DNA from: Bacillota bacterium
GTDB taxonomy: Bacteria; Bacillota; Clostridia; Lachnospirales; Lachnospiraceae
Assembly (NCBI GenBank): GCA_023411215.1
Contig: JAEYOY010000001.1
Coordinates: 62,001 to 126,000, forward strand
DNA length: 64,000 bases
Direction of reading: 5' to 3'
A program made the translations under genes and the position numbers. Every line of letters begins with the position of its first letter. Position 1 is the first letter of the stretch. Below, piece by piece: positions 8,160-18,069 of the stretch. The notes beneath the pieces are model-generated. The model saw only the letters and a list, made by a program, of their open reading frames with translations, searched no databases and had not been told where the DNA came from.

Positions 8160-9020
8160 ATGGTTAAATCCACCTTTTGTCTAATCGGCTTGCTCTCAAG
8201 GAAAATAAGGGATGACCATATTGCAGCATTCTCAGCTCAAGCAGCATTTTTTATCATCATCTCATTTTTTCCCTTTATCATGCTGCTTCTTAGCATTGTT
8301 AAGTATTTTCCAATTGAGGAAGAGAGTATGTTTCGGCTGTTAAGCCAGGTCTTTCCGACCACTGTTAATTCCTTAATTGAGTCTATTATATCTGAGATCT
8401 ACCGTGTGGCTGCCTCTACTACCTTAATTTCAGCTACCATTGTATCCACTATATGGTCTGCTGGAAAGGGCTTTCTTGCTATTATGAAGGGCTTAAATTC
8501 TGTATATGAGATTAACGAGACGAGACATAGTCTTCTGTTACGTGCAATGGCCGCCTTATACACCCTGATCTTTGCCATTATAGTTATTGCAACAATGATT
8601 CTCTTTGTCTTTGGCAACCGACTCTACTTTTGGATAGAACAAAAATTTCCGGTGATTGAGGATACCGCTTTCTTAATCATCAGCCTTAGGACCATTGTCG
8701 GGCTTATTACTCTTATCATATTCTTTCTGCTAATCTACATCGTTATACCGAACCGCAAGACTAAGATAATGCGTGAACTACCAGGTGCAATGATATGTGC
8801 AGCCGGATGGATGGGCTTTTCCTATGCTTTTTCCTATTATATCGATAATTTTTCTAATTATGCTTCCATGTACGGGAGCCTCACTGCCGTTGTATTATTT
8901 ATGCTTTGGCTCTATTTCTGTATGTATATTCTTTTTCTTGGAGCGGAATTTAATCTATTATTTGAGAACAAGAGCTTTATCAAGAAAATCAAGCTAATAT
9001 ATCGCAAATCGAATAGATAA
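8160..9020 (+). CDS. YihY/BrkB-family inner membrane protein
   Basis: 286 residues with six or so membrane helices. The family signature is visible at the start (AAFSAQAAFFIIISFFPF) and in the middle (WSAGKGFLAIMKGLN), with the C-terminal YGSLTAVVLFMLWLY block. The family was once called ribonuclease BN by mistake; its true role is unsettled, perhaps transport or envelope maintenance. The ATG at 8160 has GGAG ten bases ahead. It stands alone on the + strand and converges on the next gene with only four bases between the stops. Confidence 0.9.
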   Translation: MVKSTFCLIGLLSRKIRDDHIAAFSAQAAFFIIISFFPFIMLLLSIVKYFPIEEESMFRLLSQVFPTTVNSLIESIISEIYRVAASTTLISATIVSTIWSAGKGFLAIMKGLNSVYEINETRHSLLLRAMAALYTLIFAIIVIATMILFVFGNRLYFWIEQKFPVIEDTAFLIISLRTIVGLITLIIFFLLIYIVIPNRKTKIMRELPGAMICAAGWMGFSYAFSYYIDNFSNYASMYGSLTAVVLFMLWLYFCMYILFLGAEFNLLFENKSFIKKIKLIYRKSNR

Positions 9021-9024
9021 TCGT

Positions 9025-11496
9025 TTATTCATAGATAAATCCCAGCTCGGTACCTTCATAGAAATACGACAAGATTGCTTCATAACCTTCTCCTGAGTCT
9101 GCTAATGCCTTTACTCCATTCTGACTCATTCCTACTCCATGACCATATCCACCGCCGGTAAGCGTTATGCTACTTATCTTTTCATCTTTCTCCTTTTTAT
9201 CAATGATAAAGAAGGCGCTCGGAAGCAGGCTAAGATTCTTTACTTCACTTTCATCCTGCCTGATTACCGTATCATAGGTCGGAGCCAGTAAAGCTCTGAT
9301 ATTATATTCCGTTCTTACCTTGACAGTATATTTACTGCCCTCAATCAACAGCTCGGAGATAATTCCACTGCTTTCTCTTTTCAGGACACTGATATCCACA
9401 AGTTCACCGATTTTGTCCACCGGACGGCTTTCAAATACTGCTTCTCCATTCTCATCCTCACCGGTTCTGGTTAATATCAGCTCAGGATTTGCATTATATC
9501 GCCTGGAAAGCTTCTCATCAATAACCTTCTGAAGGTTCTTTGCCTTCATTGTTACCTTCCACCGATACCAATTAAAGCTGCTGTCATACGTGGTAAGCTC
9601 CTCTTCCTCCAGAAAGCTTCGAAAGGCCTCCTCCGTTGACAAATCTGCATATTGATCCGCAATGGTGGTTGAAGTATCTGCTCCATCCCCATCCTCATCG
9701 ATATATAACAGTTTTCCGACAAGATAAGGATAATTCGCATTAGTGGACCATACATTCGCTGCCTCTGATGTATGTCCACAGGAGGTTGAGAAATAATAAG
9801 CCGTAATAACCTCACCTTCATATTCAATTACCTTTCCGTAGGTATCCTTCACAGCAAGGATTGAATCTTCATTCTCCGATATATTATTGTATACCTGATA
9901 GGATACACTATCATCAACATGCGCTCCATAGGTACCCAAACTGTTTGCAAGCAGATGTTTATAGGCATAGCTTCTCGCACATACTGCCTGTACCCGTAGG
10001 GCTTCAAGCCCGTAATAGGTAGGCATCTCACTTGGTATCACTGCATAAAGATATTCCTCCAGAGGTAGCTCGTTAATTATCAAAAGTCCTTGTTCCCCTT
10101 CCGAGATCTCTATCCTTCCCCGGTAATTTGGATATCCGTCCGAGCGCTCTAGGGATAGCAGCTGAATTTTTGCATCCTCTTCCGTCGCCTGCACAGTTAT
10201 CCTACCCTCTGATAACAGTGGATCCCCCGGTTCTATCGTTACGATATCACCTTTCTTATAGGAATGCTCCTTCTCCTTACTGCTTATAGTGAAATCACCG
10301 GAAACCGTTAATTTCACCTTATTGTGATAATAGTCCTGATAACCGGAGGTCATAAGCAGTACTCTGATATTCTCTGCTTTGATACTTTCCGTTATCAAGG
10401 CAGCACTAATCTTACCTAGTGATACTACAAAATCCGTATTCTCATAACCCACTAGTATACTGCCTGTAGGCTCAATTGAGAGCTTACCGTATAATTTATA
10501 GATCCTAAAATTCTCATCCAATGACACCTTACCGTAGCCTTCAATCTCAATATAATCTTCTCCGGTCTGTAACACCTTACCTCTGATAATCTCCGGTTTT
10601 TGAAGAATTTTAACGATCTTAGTATCCTCAATTGTTATATCACTAACCACCTTTTCAATTGGAGTCTCGAGCTTGTACTTCGCCGTAAAGCTTTTACTGA
10701 TACCATTAATAAAAGTATCAATCTGTAAACCATCACCCTTTTTAATCCAGACATTATGTATCACGATTTTTTCTGTAGATACTTCTTTGATATAGATTAG
10801 TTCCTGTTCACAAACCAACACCTTAATACCTTTGTCCAAATATTTTGAAACCAAATCAAGCTTCTGTGTGCCAAGATCATTTTCATAGCTCTTCGCATCG
10901 GTGTAATAGAACTTTCCTAAGTCCGTTACCATACGAAAGGAGCCTTCTTCAAACTCTTCATTTCCCAACACGAAAAGCGTTTCTTCCTTGACCTTCTGCT
11001 CCTTAACCGGAACAACCGCGATAATCGCATCGTACAATTCCAAAAATTCGCGCAGCTTCATCGGCTGTTCAGACTTGGTAAAATCAAAGGAAATACCGGA
11101 ATATACTGCTTGAAAATCCGGCTTCTTCATTATCAGCTTATCAATCAACTCTTTACAGGCACCATAAGTCAGAGCCTCCATCGGAGCTCTTGTAATATTG
11201 CTCTCAATGAGGCCCATCTTCCATACTGCATTTACATACGCATCATACCAGCCTGACATATTTTCATTTCCATAAGTAATACCCATACTCAGGCTTTCTC
11301 TCTCTGCTTTATTATATTCAAGGAAGCTTAGCAGGCGAAATGCCTCAGCCTGAGCAATACCATCGGTCTGCACTACAGTGGTCTCTGGCTCCACAGGTTT
11401 CTGATCCTTCATACCCCTGATTACATTCACTGTAAATACAACAATTACTATTCCAATACATATTCCTATCAATATAAGCTTTCTCTTTATACTCAT
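9025..11496 (-). CDS. SpoIID/LytB-domain cell wall protein with a long N-terminal extension
   Basis: 823 residues, starting with a single N-terminal membrane anchor (about 5-25) and the rest outside. The C-terminal half carries the SpoIID domain: LPLEEYLYAVIPSEMP, LRVQAVCARSYAY, the STSCGHTSEAANVW block, and GYGHGVGMSQNG near the end. SpoIID is a lytic transglycosylase acting on stripped glycan during engulfment. The fused 450-residue N-terminal region is not recognised and is mostly beta-rich. True SpoIID is about 340 residues, so this is probably a LytB-like paralogue rather than SpoIID itself. The ATG is preceded by AGGAG and a good promoter at 11540-11569. Confidence 0.85.
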   Translation of the reverse strand: MSIKRKLILIGICIGIVIVVFTVNVIRGMKDQKPVEPETTVVQTDGIAQAEAFRLLSFLEYNKAERESLSMGITYGNENMSGWYDAYVNAVWKMGLIESNITRAPMEALTYGACKELIDKLIMKKPDFQAVYSGISFDFTKSEQPMKLREFLELYDAIIAVVPVKEQKVKEETLFVLGNEEFEEGSFRMVTDLGKFYYTDAKSYENDLGTQKLDLVSKYLDKGIKVLVCEQELIYIKEVSTEKIVIHNVWIKKGDGLQIDTFINGISKSFTAKYKLETPIEKVVSDITIEDTKIVKILQKPEIIRGKVLQTGEDYIEIEGYGKVSLDENFRIYKLYGKLSIEPTGSILVGYENTDFVVSLGKISAALITESIKAENIRVLLMTSGYQDYYHNKVKLTVSGDFTISSKEKEHSYKKGDIVTIEPGDPLLSEGRITVQATEEDAKIQLLSLERSDGYPNYRGRIEISEGEQGLLIINELPLEEYLYAVIPSEMPTYYGLEALRVQAVCARSYAYKHLLANSLGTYGAHVDDSVSYQVYNNISENEDSILAVKDTYGKVIEYEGEVITAYYFSTSCGHTSEAANVWSTNANYPYLVGKLLYIDEDGDGADTSTTIADQYADLSTEEAFRSFLEEEELTTYDSSFNWYRWKVTMKAKNLQKVIDEKLSRRYNANPELILTRTGEDENGEAVFESRPVDKIGELVDISVLKRESSGIISELLIEGSKYTVKVRTEYNIRALLAPTYDTVIRQDESEVKNLSLLPSAFFIIDKKEKDEKISSITLTGGGYGHGVGMSQNGVKALADSGEGYEAILSYFYEGTELGFIYE

Positions 11497-11539
11497 AGCT
11501 GCTCCTATTCCAGGCCTTGATTAACCTATTGACATAGTG

Positions 11540-11569
11540 ATTATCCCATATGCTAATATATTATGTCAA
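11540..11569 (-). promoter_or_regulatory. Sigma-A-type promoter of the SpoIID-like gene
   Basis: TTGACA (11569-11564), an 18-base spacer and GATAAT (11545-11540) on the minus strand, about 45 bases before the start codon. The -35 box is part of an inverted repeat TATTGACATA/TATGTCAAT. Confidence 0.65.
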
Positions 11570-11905
11570 TGGTAGTAATATGAGTACAAGTTAATGCTTC
11601 ATACAAAAAATTTCACCGCCAATTAAGAAGTAGTTGCTTAATAGTAGTGAATAAAATTAAGCTAAAGACAAAGTCCATCATAATAGTTCAATTGATATTT
11701 TATTGATTGATAGAATCAGGAAAGGACTATAGACTTCCTTCATAGAGTTCTTGAGAAGTTATAGCCCTATCCTATTCCTAAGCTTGATTCTGTTAAAGCC
11801 TCGTTTTAAAATTAGTAAGATACCTGTAATACTGCCTCTTTCAAAAAGCATAAGGGCTAAAGAGGATATTTTAGCAATATCTCTTTTCGATACTTATCTA
11901 TTTTC
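11570..11905. other. Spacer after the Gld-type operon, with overlapping hairpins
   Basis: No gene. An imperfect hairpin spans about 11711-11795 (AGAATCA with TGATTCT). On the minus strand just after the DUF4340 gene, AGAGATATT/AATATCCTCT and CCTCTTT/AAAGAGG overlap and cannot form together. They may be a weak terminator. Confidence 0.4.
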
Positions 11906-13408
11906 TTATTTTACCTCAGCTTTAAATTCTTTGACCACTTTTACAATATCATCAATCTTTCTCTTATCTGCGAAAAATCTTGTCTCACCGTTCTTAATAA
12001 TATAGAAGCTATCATCATAAGGCAGGTAGGAAGCAGTAAGGACGGTGTTCTTATCATCATTCAGATAGAACTTCATGGTCAGATGAGGTGTGATTCCCTC
12101 TGCACTGATCTCCTCTTTGATCGGAGCATCGTACTGAGCGGCTATTATCTTCTGGTATACGTCTTTGAAGACATCCTCTTTGACCTCTTTACCATTGTAG
12201 AAGTAAGTGGTCTTAACCTCATCTTCTCCTGCATCGTTCGTGCCGGTAGCGCGCTCCATGCTCATCGTGTATGAAGTACCGTCAATATCGATGTCAACCC
12301 TATCTACCATATCAATATTTGGAATAGCAACGAATTTATTCAAGAGGCTGAAGGTATCCACCTCTACCATATCGTCAACCGCGTCCTTATCCATTGTATA
12401 AATCGCGCCATCATCTTCAATCATAACATAGTAGTTATTATTTTCATCCAGTCCTCCGACCGAAAGCTTATATTCCTTAGGTTCATAGTAAGTCTTCTCC
12501 GTAATCTCCTCGCCGGTATCCGGGTCCTTCTCCGGCTTATCGAGCTTCTCTGTCCGGGTCTCCAGATATTCCAGCTTGATAACAGAGATGGGGTTATCCA
12601 AGCTATATTGGCTCAGGTCGATGGGATTATACTCTACACATTTGATATAATCTATGGCGGTATACTTTTCCTGCAGGGTAGTAACTGCAGAGCTATCAGC
12701 GCTATATCCCTGTGCATAGGGCTTTACCAGGATCCAGGGGAACATTGCGGAACCACTCTTATCCAGGTCATTGTCCTCTTGATACAATAATTCAAAATCC
12801 TCGCTATCACGATTGTCAACTACAATACGACGAATATTTGCCGCTTCAATTGTCGGGCCCTCTGCTACCTCCGTCATGTCAGTATTGGTAAATCTCAATC
12901 CGGAGCCATAGGAATCGGAAAGTAAATATACCTTGCCGTCCTCATTCACCAGAGCATAATAGCCTTCTCCTGTTGCAGCCTTGTTGCCAATCTGCAGAGT
13001 CACCTTTGTTCCATCGGATAATACAGCCTGAAGATAAGATTTTGGATCTGCCAGTCCAAAGTCTTCGAGCTTTTCTGCCTTCTCCGCAATAATACGCATT
13101 GCACTGATATCATCAATTACGCCGATGATACTTTTTATACGGTCCTGATTAATCGGGCGGCTCCTATCCTCCTCTGATACCCATACCTCACCTTCCTTTA
13201 CGAAAGCTAAATCCGTATCGTCATAGATGTAATGTAAGGATTCGATATTCTCTGTTTTAATGGTTGATAAAGCAATTGTTGCTTCCTCCGTATCTTCCTC
13301 CGATATGGGCTCCCGATTCGTATACCAGAGGTAGAAACCAATCAAACCTGACAATGCGAAAAGAAGTAAGATCAGCGTAACCGCATTCTTTTTCTTTCTT
13401 TTTGACAT
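11906..13408 (-). CDS. DUF4340-type accessory protein of a Gld-like ABC system
   Basis: 500 residues: one N-terminal membrane segment (about 10-28) and then an external, beta-rich, acidic body. Repeated stretches of the kind LEDFGLADPKSYLQAVLSDG and GYYALVNEDGKVYLL are typical of DUF4340 proteins, which sit beside GldG in many bacteria. The exact role is unknown. Its ATG overlaps the GldG stop by one base (TAATG), so translation is probably coupled. It is last in a four-gene leftward operon with the ATPase, permease and GldG-type genes. Confidence 0.8.
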   Translation of the reverse strand: MSKRKKKNAVTLILLLFALSGLIGFYLWYTNREPISEEDTEEATIALSTIKTENIESLHYIYDDTDLAFVKEGEVWVSEEDRSRPINQDRIKSIIGVIDDISAMRIIAEKAEKLEDFGLADPKSYLQAVLSDGTKVTLQIGNKAATGEGYYALVNEDGKVYLLSDSYGSGLRFTNTDMTEVAEGPTIEAANIRRIVVDNRDSEDFELLYQEDNDLDKSGSAMFPWILVKPYAQGYSADSSAVTTLQEKYTAIDYIKCVEYNPIDLSQYSLDNPISVIKLEYLETRTEKLDKPEKDPDTGEEITEKTYYEPKEYKLSVGGLDENNNYYVMIEDDGAIYTMDKDAVDDMVEVDTFSLLNKFVAIPNIDMVDRVDIDIDGTSYTMSMERATGTNDAGEDEVKTTYFYNGKEVKEDVFKDVYQKIIAAQYDAPIKEEISAEGITPHLTMKFYLNDDKNTVLTASYLPYDDSFYIIKNGETRFFADKRKIDDIVKVVKEFKAEVK

Positions 13409-14868
13409 TATTTCTTCCTCCTCCTTAAGCTAACAAAAATACCAAAGGCAAGGATGGCCGCAGGAATAATGATTATGATGATACCACCCCATGCCAAGGC
13501 CTGTGCCTGTGAGGGATAGATATATTCAGCTGCTACACTCTTCGTAGGTATTGATAGGGCGGAGACACTGTCGCCTGCCAGGAAGTTGATAACTCCACTC
13601 AACATGTCTCGATTACCATAGCTCAAGGTATTATCATCAAAGGTAAATTCCGTCGTAAATACGACTAACTTTGTTTCCGTTCCATCATAAGTGTCGGTAG
13701 CAGCGATACCTACATTAAAAGGCCCTTCCAGATCACCTGCCTGCTTTTCTGCAGTTGTGATATTCTCGGGATCCTTTGCATAGGAATCCTTTGAAGTCGT
13801 TAATATCGGGGTGATTTCTATAGAACTCCTCATTGTGTCGGAGGCTTTTACGGCAACGCTTTGCGGCATGATGATCGGAATATTTACACTGGCTGCCTTC
13901 GAGGTAATAGCATGACTCTCCACCTTTGGCAAAAGATACATCGGATTGTTAGAATAGAGCATACCCATATTACCTTCAAATACGATGTCATTCACTACCT
14001 CCATACCATAATACCCCAGGATAGATACATAATTCTTAAGGCCGGAGGTTTTGTAATTTACGGTTGCGATCATGCTTCCACCCGTAGCTAGGTAATCCTT
14101 AATCATCGTTGTCTCTTCCGCTGTGAAGTCTGTTGTGGGAGCATTCAGGTATAAGATACCGCAATCCTCGGGTATACTCTTTACAGAAAGTGTTTTAAGC
14201 TTTTCTATGGAAACATTTAGCTTACCGATTGCTTCTTCAAAAACACTTCCTATTTCTGTCTCACCATGTCCTTCCACTACATACATCACCGGCAGCTCAG
14301 CACTGGTTACAAATTGGATGGCGGAGGTTAATTCACCTTCCACATCGATGCCTGTTGTATTCATTTGATAGGTATTGTAATCTATCTCCTGCACCAGCAT
14401 GTCGCTGTAATCGATATATTTTGACCTGCCGTTTGTGTTGTTCACAACAATCAAACTGTTCTCAGAGATCTCATCCTCTGTATAGTCCTTGGAAAAGGTC
14501 GGATATAATACCGGATCCTTGTATTCCAGAGTGATTTTATCGGATAAGCCATCATACTTCTGGACAACTTTCTTAAATAATTCCATCTCGTTACCGGATT
14601 GCACCATATAATAGATGGTAATATCATCGGACAGATTTGATACCAGCTCTTTTGTATCTTGTGTCAGGGTATACATCTTCTGTGAGCTTAAATCCACCTG
14701 AATATTTACTTTGGTAACCAGCATATTTACAACAAGTATAATGATGAATACCACTGCCGTCACTGTAGTAATATACATTCTTCCACGAAATTTTCTTCCG
14801 GAAAAGGATGCTTTGATTTTTCCGAAAGAGCTTACTGTCTCATTATCCATTGAACCTGATTTCTTCAC
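13408..14868 (-). CDS. GldG-family ABC system substrate-binding-like protein
   Basis: 486 residues with one membrane segment near residues 30-52 and one at the C-terminus (about 455-480) ending in RRRKK. The external domain has the GldG-type pattern: KMYTLTQDTKELVSNLSDDI, PVMYVVEGHGETEIG, and GILYLNAPTTDFTAEE. In Flavobacteria GldG works with GldA and GldF in gliding. In Firmicutes the same set occurs without gliding, and its cargo is unknown. It overlaps the DUF4340 gene by one base and starts 18 bases after the permease. Confidence 0.85.
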   Translation of the reverse strand: MKKSGSMDNETVSSFGKIKASFSGRKFRGRMYITTVTAVVFIIILVVNMLVTKVNIQVDLSSQKMYTLTQDTKELVSNLSDDITIYYMVQSGNEMELFKKVVQKYDGLSDKITLEYKDPVLYPTFSKDYTEDEISENSLIVVNNTNGRSKYIDYSDMLVQEIDYNTYQMNTTGIDVEGELTSAIQFVTSAELPVMYVVEGHGETEIGSVFEEAIGKLNVSIEKLKTLSVKSIPEDCGILYLNAPTTDFTAEETTMIKDYLATGGSMIATVNYKTSGLKNYVSILGYYGMEVVNDIVFEGNMGMLYSNNPMYLLPKVESHAITSKAASVNIPIIMPQSVAVKASDTMRSSIEITPILTTSKDSYAKDPENITTAEKQAGDLEGPFNVGIAATDTYDGTETKLVVFTTEFTFDDNTLSYGNRDMLSGVINFLAGDSVSALSIPTKSVAAEYIYPSQAQALAWGGIIIIIIPAAILAFGIFVSLRRRKK

Positions 14869-14886
14869 GGTATCATTCTCCTTTCC

Positions 14887-15750
14887 CTAGCTGAATCTCT
14901 TCTTATTAATCATCTGTATTGTTAAGAAGATAAATAAGAAGGTTACACTCAAGTAATATACAATAACAGCCACATCTAAGGTTCCATATGCAAAGGAATT
15001 ATAACGGTTCAGAACGGATACCCATCCAAAAACGTTAATTACAGAACCATCCAACAGAGATGGCTTCAGATAATAAACAGCCACTAATGCTCCTCCTCCG
15101 ATCACACCAAGTGCTGCTGCGATGGTTGTATTCCTTACCATAAGATAAATGACTGCACATAGCACCAGTAGAAGTACGGCGAAGATTGTTACTGCTGCTT
15201 TATTGCTGGTGGGCAGTATGCTTGCGATGCCATCCATCAAAATTGTAAAAATAAATACAATAAAGGTAATGACCGCTGCTACCACCTGGCTCTCCGATAG
15301 AGATGAGATAAAAAGCCCGATACTTAAGTATGTTGCTCCAAGTAGAGCAAATCCCAAAATACCCGAATAGGCTGCTGCCATTGGTACAGTACCATATAGC
15401 TTCATAATAAGAGGGAAGGTGCAAACAATCAATACAACGATTCCATAGATTGTAAAAACAGCTAGGAACTTACCTAATACAATGGAGGAAGCAGTTACCG
15501 GCGATGTATATAGTAGCTGATCCGTTTTCTGCTTGTTCTCCTCAGCCATCAATCTCATTGTTAAAAGCGGAATCAATAAGGCCGCAAGGAAGGTAATGGA
15601 GGATAAGGTCTGCTCCACATTTGCAGAACCGTATAATAGGTTCTGAACCACAAAATAGATACCGATGATCACTAAAAAGATGGCAATGAATACATAGCCG
15701 ATCATCGATGTAAAATAAGATCGTAACTCCTTCTTATAAATCGCCAGCAT
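14887..15750 (-). CDS. ABC-2 type permease (GldF-like)
   Basis: 287 residues with about six membrane helices. The amphipathic start MLAIYKKELRSYF and the block LTMRLMAEENKQKTDQLLYTSP are characteristic of ABC-2 permeases of the GldF/NosY group. Its first 17 bases overlap the end of the ATPase gene, so the two are translated together. It probably forms the membrane channel for the ATPase at 15.7-16.8 kb. The substrate is unknown. Confidence 0.88.
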   Translation of the reverse strand: MLAIYKKELRSYFTSMIGYVFIAIFLVIIGIYFVVQNLLYGSANVEQTLSSITFLAALLIPLLTMRLMAEENKQKTDQLLYTSPVTASSIVLGKFLAVFTIYGIVVLIVCTFPLIMKLYGTVPMAAAYSGILGFALLGATYLSIGLFISSLSESQVVAAVITFIVFIFTILMDGIASILPTSNKAAVTIFAVLLLVLCAVIYLMVRNTTIAAALGVIGGGALVAVYYLKPSLLDGSVINVFGWVSVLNRYNSFAYGTLDVAVIVYYLSVTFLFIFLTIQMINKKRFS

Positions 15751-16780
15751 CTGAGTTTACCTCCTCATCATTTATGATAATTTCATCTGCTTCATCTGCT
15801 TCATCATCAAAGGTCGGCGGAGCATCCATTTCAATCGGTGTAGGTTTCTCCTTGCTTGTAACCTTGAGGAAGATATCCTCTAAGCTCATGCGGATGGATT
15901 GCATCTCAAGGATCGGCGTCTTAGCCTCGCATAGCACATTGAAAACCTCCTCACGAATATCCTCCTTCTCTCCGCAGAATACTGTAAGCTCGATAACACC
16001 TTCACTGATCATCGGATGTTCCTTGATCTTTCTTATTCGCTGAACCTTCTTAAGTGCATTAATAATGGTAGTTTTATTTCCCTTAACCGACAGTCTCATA
16101 CCACCGGTAGCACCAAGACGATAGCTTAAATTCTCGGGTTTATCACTCAAGATGAGCTTTCCTCTATCGATAATCATTACGGTATCACATACCGCACTAA
16201 CCTCCTGCATAATATGTGAGCTTAATATAATGGTATGCTTCTTGCTTAATTCCTTAATCAGATCTCTGATTTCAATGATCTGCTTCGGATCAAGTCCAAC
16301 CGAAGGCTCATCGAGGATAATTAGCTCCGGATATCCCATAATTGCCTGGGCAAGCCCCACTCTCTGCTTATATCCCTTAGAAAGATGCTTAATCAAGCGC
16401 TCAGACATCGCGGTAATTCTTGTTGCATTCATTACCTCCTCGACCATCTGCTTTCTTTCACTTCTTTTAATCTTTTTCAAATCAGCGACAAAGGTCAGAT
16501 ATTCCCGAACTGTCATATCAGGATAAAGTGGCGGAAATTCTGGCAGGTAACCGATCATTTTCTTCACTTCCTCTGGCTCCTCAGCAACATCAACACCATT
16601 CACAGTAACAGTTCCTTCTGTTGCAGATATATAACCGGTAATGATATTCATGGTCGTTGTCTTCCCGGCGCCATTGGGTCCCAGAAATCCTAGAATCTGT
16701 CCCTTCTCAACGGTAAAGGACAAATGATCCACTGCAGTTTGATTCCCGTAACGTTTCACTAAATTTTTTACTTCAATCAA
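15734..16780 (-). CDS. ABC transporter ATP-binding protein (GldA-like)
   Basis: 348 residues. Walker A GPNGAGKT (34-41), signature LSKGYKQRVG, Walker B LIILDEPSVGLD and the switch histidine in LSSHIM are all present, so it should be active. The C-terminal extension beyond about residue 235 is typical of ABC-2 export ATPases and ends in an acidic tail. The start is TTG at 16780, with AAGGAGG eight bases ahead; no nearby ATG fits. First gene of the operon ATPase-permease-GldG-DUF4340. Confidence 0.92.
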   Translation of the reverse strand: MIEVKNLVKRYGNQTAVDHLSFTVEKGQILGFLGPNGAGKTTTMNIITGYISATEGTVTVNGVDVAEEPEEVKKMIGYLPEFPPLYPDMTVREYLTFVADLKKIKRSERKQMVEEVMNATRITAMSERLIKHLSKGYKQRVGLAQAIMGYPELIILDEPSVGLDPKQIIEIRDLIKELSKKHTIILSSHIMQEVSAVCDTVMIIDRGKLILSDKPENLSYRLGATGGMRLSVKGNKTTIINALKKVQRIRKIKEHPMISEGVIELTVFCGEKEDIREEVFNVLCEAKTPILEMQSIRMSLEDIFLKVTSKEKPTPIEMDAPPTFDDEADEADEIIINDEEVNSDAGDL

Positions 16781-17158
16781 AATCGTCTCCTCCTTATCAT
16801 TTCAGTTTGTTCCTACGGCCAAATCAATTCTTAATCGCTATTATAATACAACCTAATTTTGTAGATTTTGTGAACAAATTTATCAAAAATATGAAAATAA
16901 TCATTTCACTGCAAGAGATAAAATCAGGTGCCCCACGATTACTTCTATATGCTATTCTCAATTATTTTTTTAGAACAATTAAGACGCATTTGACTAATTC
17001 TTAAGGATCCAAATTGTGACGCAGATACAATCGCCGTTAAACAGTAACGTTATCAACTAAGAGACTTCATTGAGGATATGCCTAGTAAAGGAAGCGAACT
17101 ATAGTTGTACGGTCACCACATGAATAACTATGATATCTTATTGCTTAAAATTAGGTAT
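16781..17158. other. Spacer carrying the unseen promoter of the Gld-type operon
   Basis: About 380 bases with no coding frame. A minus-strand TATAAT lies near 16840-16845, but no convincing -35 box is spaced correctly. Confidence 0.4.
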
Positions 17159-17203
17159 AAAAATATCAGGGAAATGTTTTTCAACATCTCCCTGATATTT
17201 TTC
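17159..17203. terminator. Terminator after dapB
   Basis: AAATATCAGGGA pairs with TCCCTGATATTT and has A/T runs on both sides, so it can work in either direction. It lies 27 bases past the dapB stop. Confidence 0.8.
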
Positions 17204-17229
17204 ATTTATTATTGTTTTCGAACCTTCTC

Positions 17230-17985
17230 TTAATTCATTAGGTCGCTCATCTTATACATTCCGGCAGCTTTCCCTGGTAAGAACTTCGCTGCCTGAACTG
17301 CACCCTTTGCGAAGATTGCCTTTGAATATGCCGCATGCTTGATTTCAATCACTTCATCGGTCCCTGCAAAGATGATCTCATGTTCGCCGACAATAGTGCC
17401 TCCGCGAACCGCAGAGATACCGATCTCCTTTTTACTTCTTGGAACACGTTCGATAGATCGATCATATTGATAGGAGTATTCATTATTCAACACCTCATTC
17501 ATCGCATCAGCTAACGCTAGCGCGGTTCCGGAAGGAGCATCTACCTTCTTATTATGATGGCGCTCCACGATTTCAATATCGAAACCTGCATCAGCAAGAA
17601 TAGCCGTTGCATCCTGCAGTAGCTTCATAATCAGATTGATACCCATTGACATATTCGCGGATCGTAGGATCGGTATCTGGGAAGAAGCTTGATCAATTAA
17701 AACCAGCTGCTCCTTGCTAAATCCCGTAGTGCAGAGTACAATACCTATCTCACGACTCAAAGCGAAATCCAGCATTTCCTCCAGATTCACAGGCGCCGAA
17801 AAATCAATAATAACATCAGCTCTGACATTACATTGGGTAAAGCTTTGGTAGACCGGGTACTTGTTATTGCGGTTCTGAGAGACATCAATACCGGCAATAA
17901 TGACCGTATTCTCATCTGCATCTACTATCTCCGTAATTACCTGGCCCATCTTACCGTTACAGCCTCGCAAAATGATATTTGTCAT
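17230..17985 (-). CDS. dapB: 4-hydroxy-tetrahydrodipicolinate reductase
   Basis: Reduces hydroxy-tetrahydrodipicolinate with NAD(P)H in the cytoplasm, step two of the diaminopimelate/lysine branch. The N-terminal nucleotide loop is RGCNGKMGQ (8-16). The substrate and catalytic block ERHHNKKVDAPSGTA is intact, with the paired histidines and the lysine, and the C-terminal NGTIVGEHEI equivalent reads GGTIVGEHEI. The 251 residues match the short family form. It follows dapA by 84 bases on the same strand. A GGAGGTGG ribosome site precedes it, and just before that is a small hairpin ATGGCG/CGCCAT. Confidence 0.95.
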   Translation of the reverse strand: MTNIILRGCNGKMGQVITEIVDADENTVIIAGIDVSQNRNNKYPVYQSFTQCNVRADVIIDFSAPVNLEEMLDFALSREIGIVLCTTGFSKEQLVLIDQASSQIPILRSANMSMGINLIMKLLQDATAILADAGFDIEIVERHHNKKVDAPSGTALALADAMNEVLNNEYSYQYDRSIERVPRSKKEIGISAVRGGTIVGEHEIIFAGTDEVIEIKHAAYSKAIFAKGAVQAAKFLPGKAAGMYKMSDLMN

Positions 17986-17998
17986 ATTCCACCTCCAT

Positions 17999-18017
17999 TA
18001 TGGCGTTTTGCGCCATT
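17999..18017. repeat. Small hairpin between dapA and dapB
   Basis: ATGGCG-TTTTG-CGCCAT, a perfect six-pair stem. On the minus strand it lies about ten bases before the dapB ribosome site. A similar GGCGTA/TACGCC hairpin precedes the gene at 19.8-20.5 kb. Confidence 0.5.
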
Positions 18018-18069
18018 ACAAAATCTGATGAAAGAAGCCGACTTGTTGGTTCTTTCTGAGTGAAAGGTA

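Noticed and set aside
9025..11496. Calling the SpoIID-domain protein spoIID itself
   Set aside because: It is more than twice the length of SpoIID, is preceded by a vegetative-type promoter, and lies apart from other engulfment genes.
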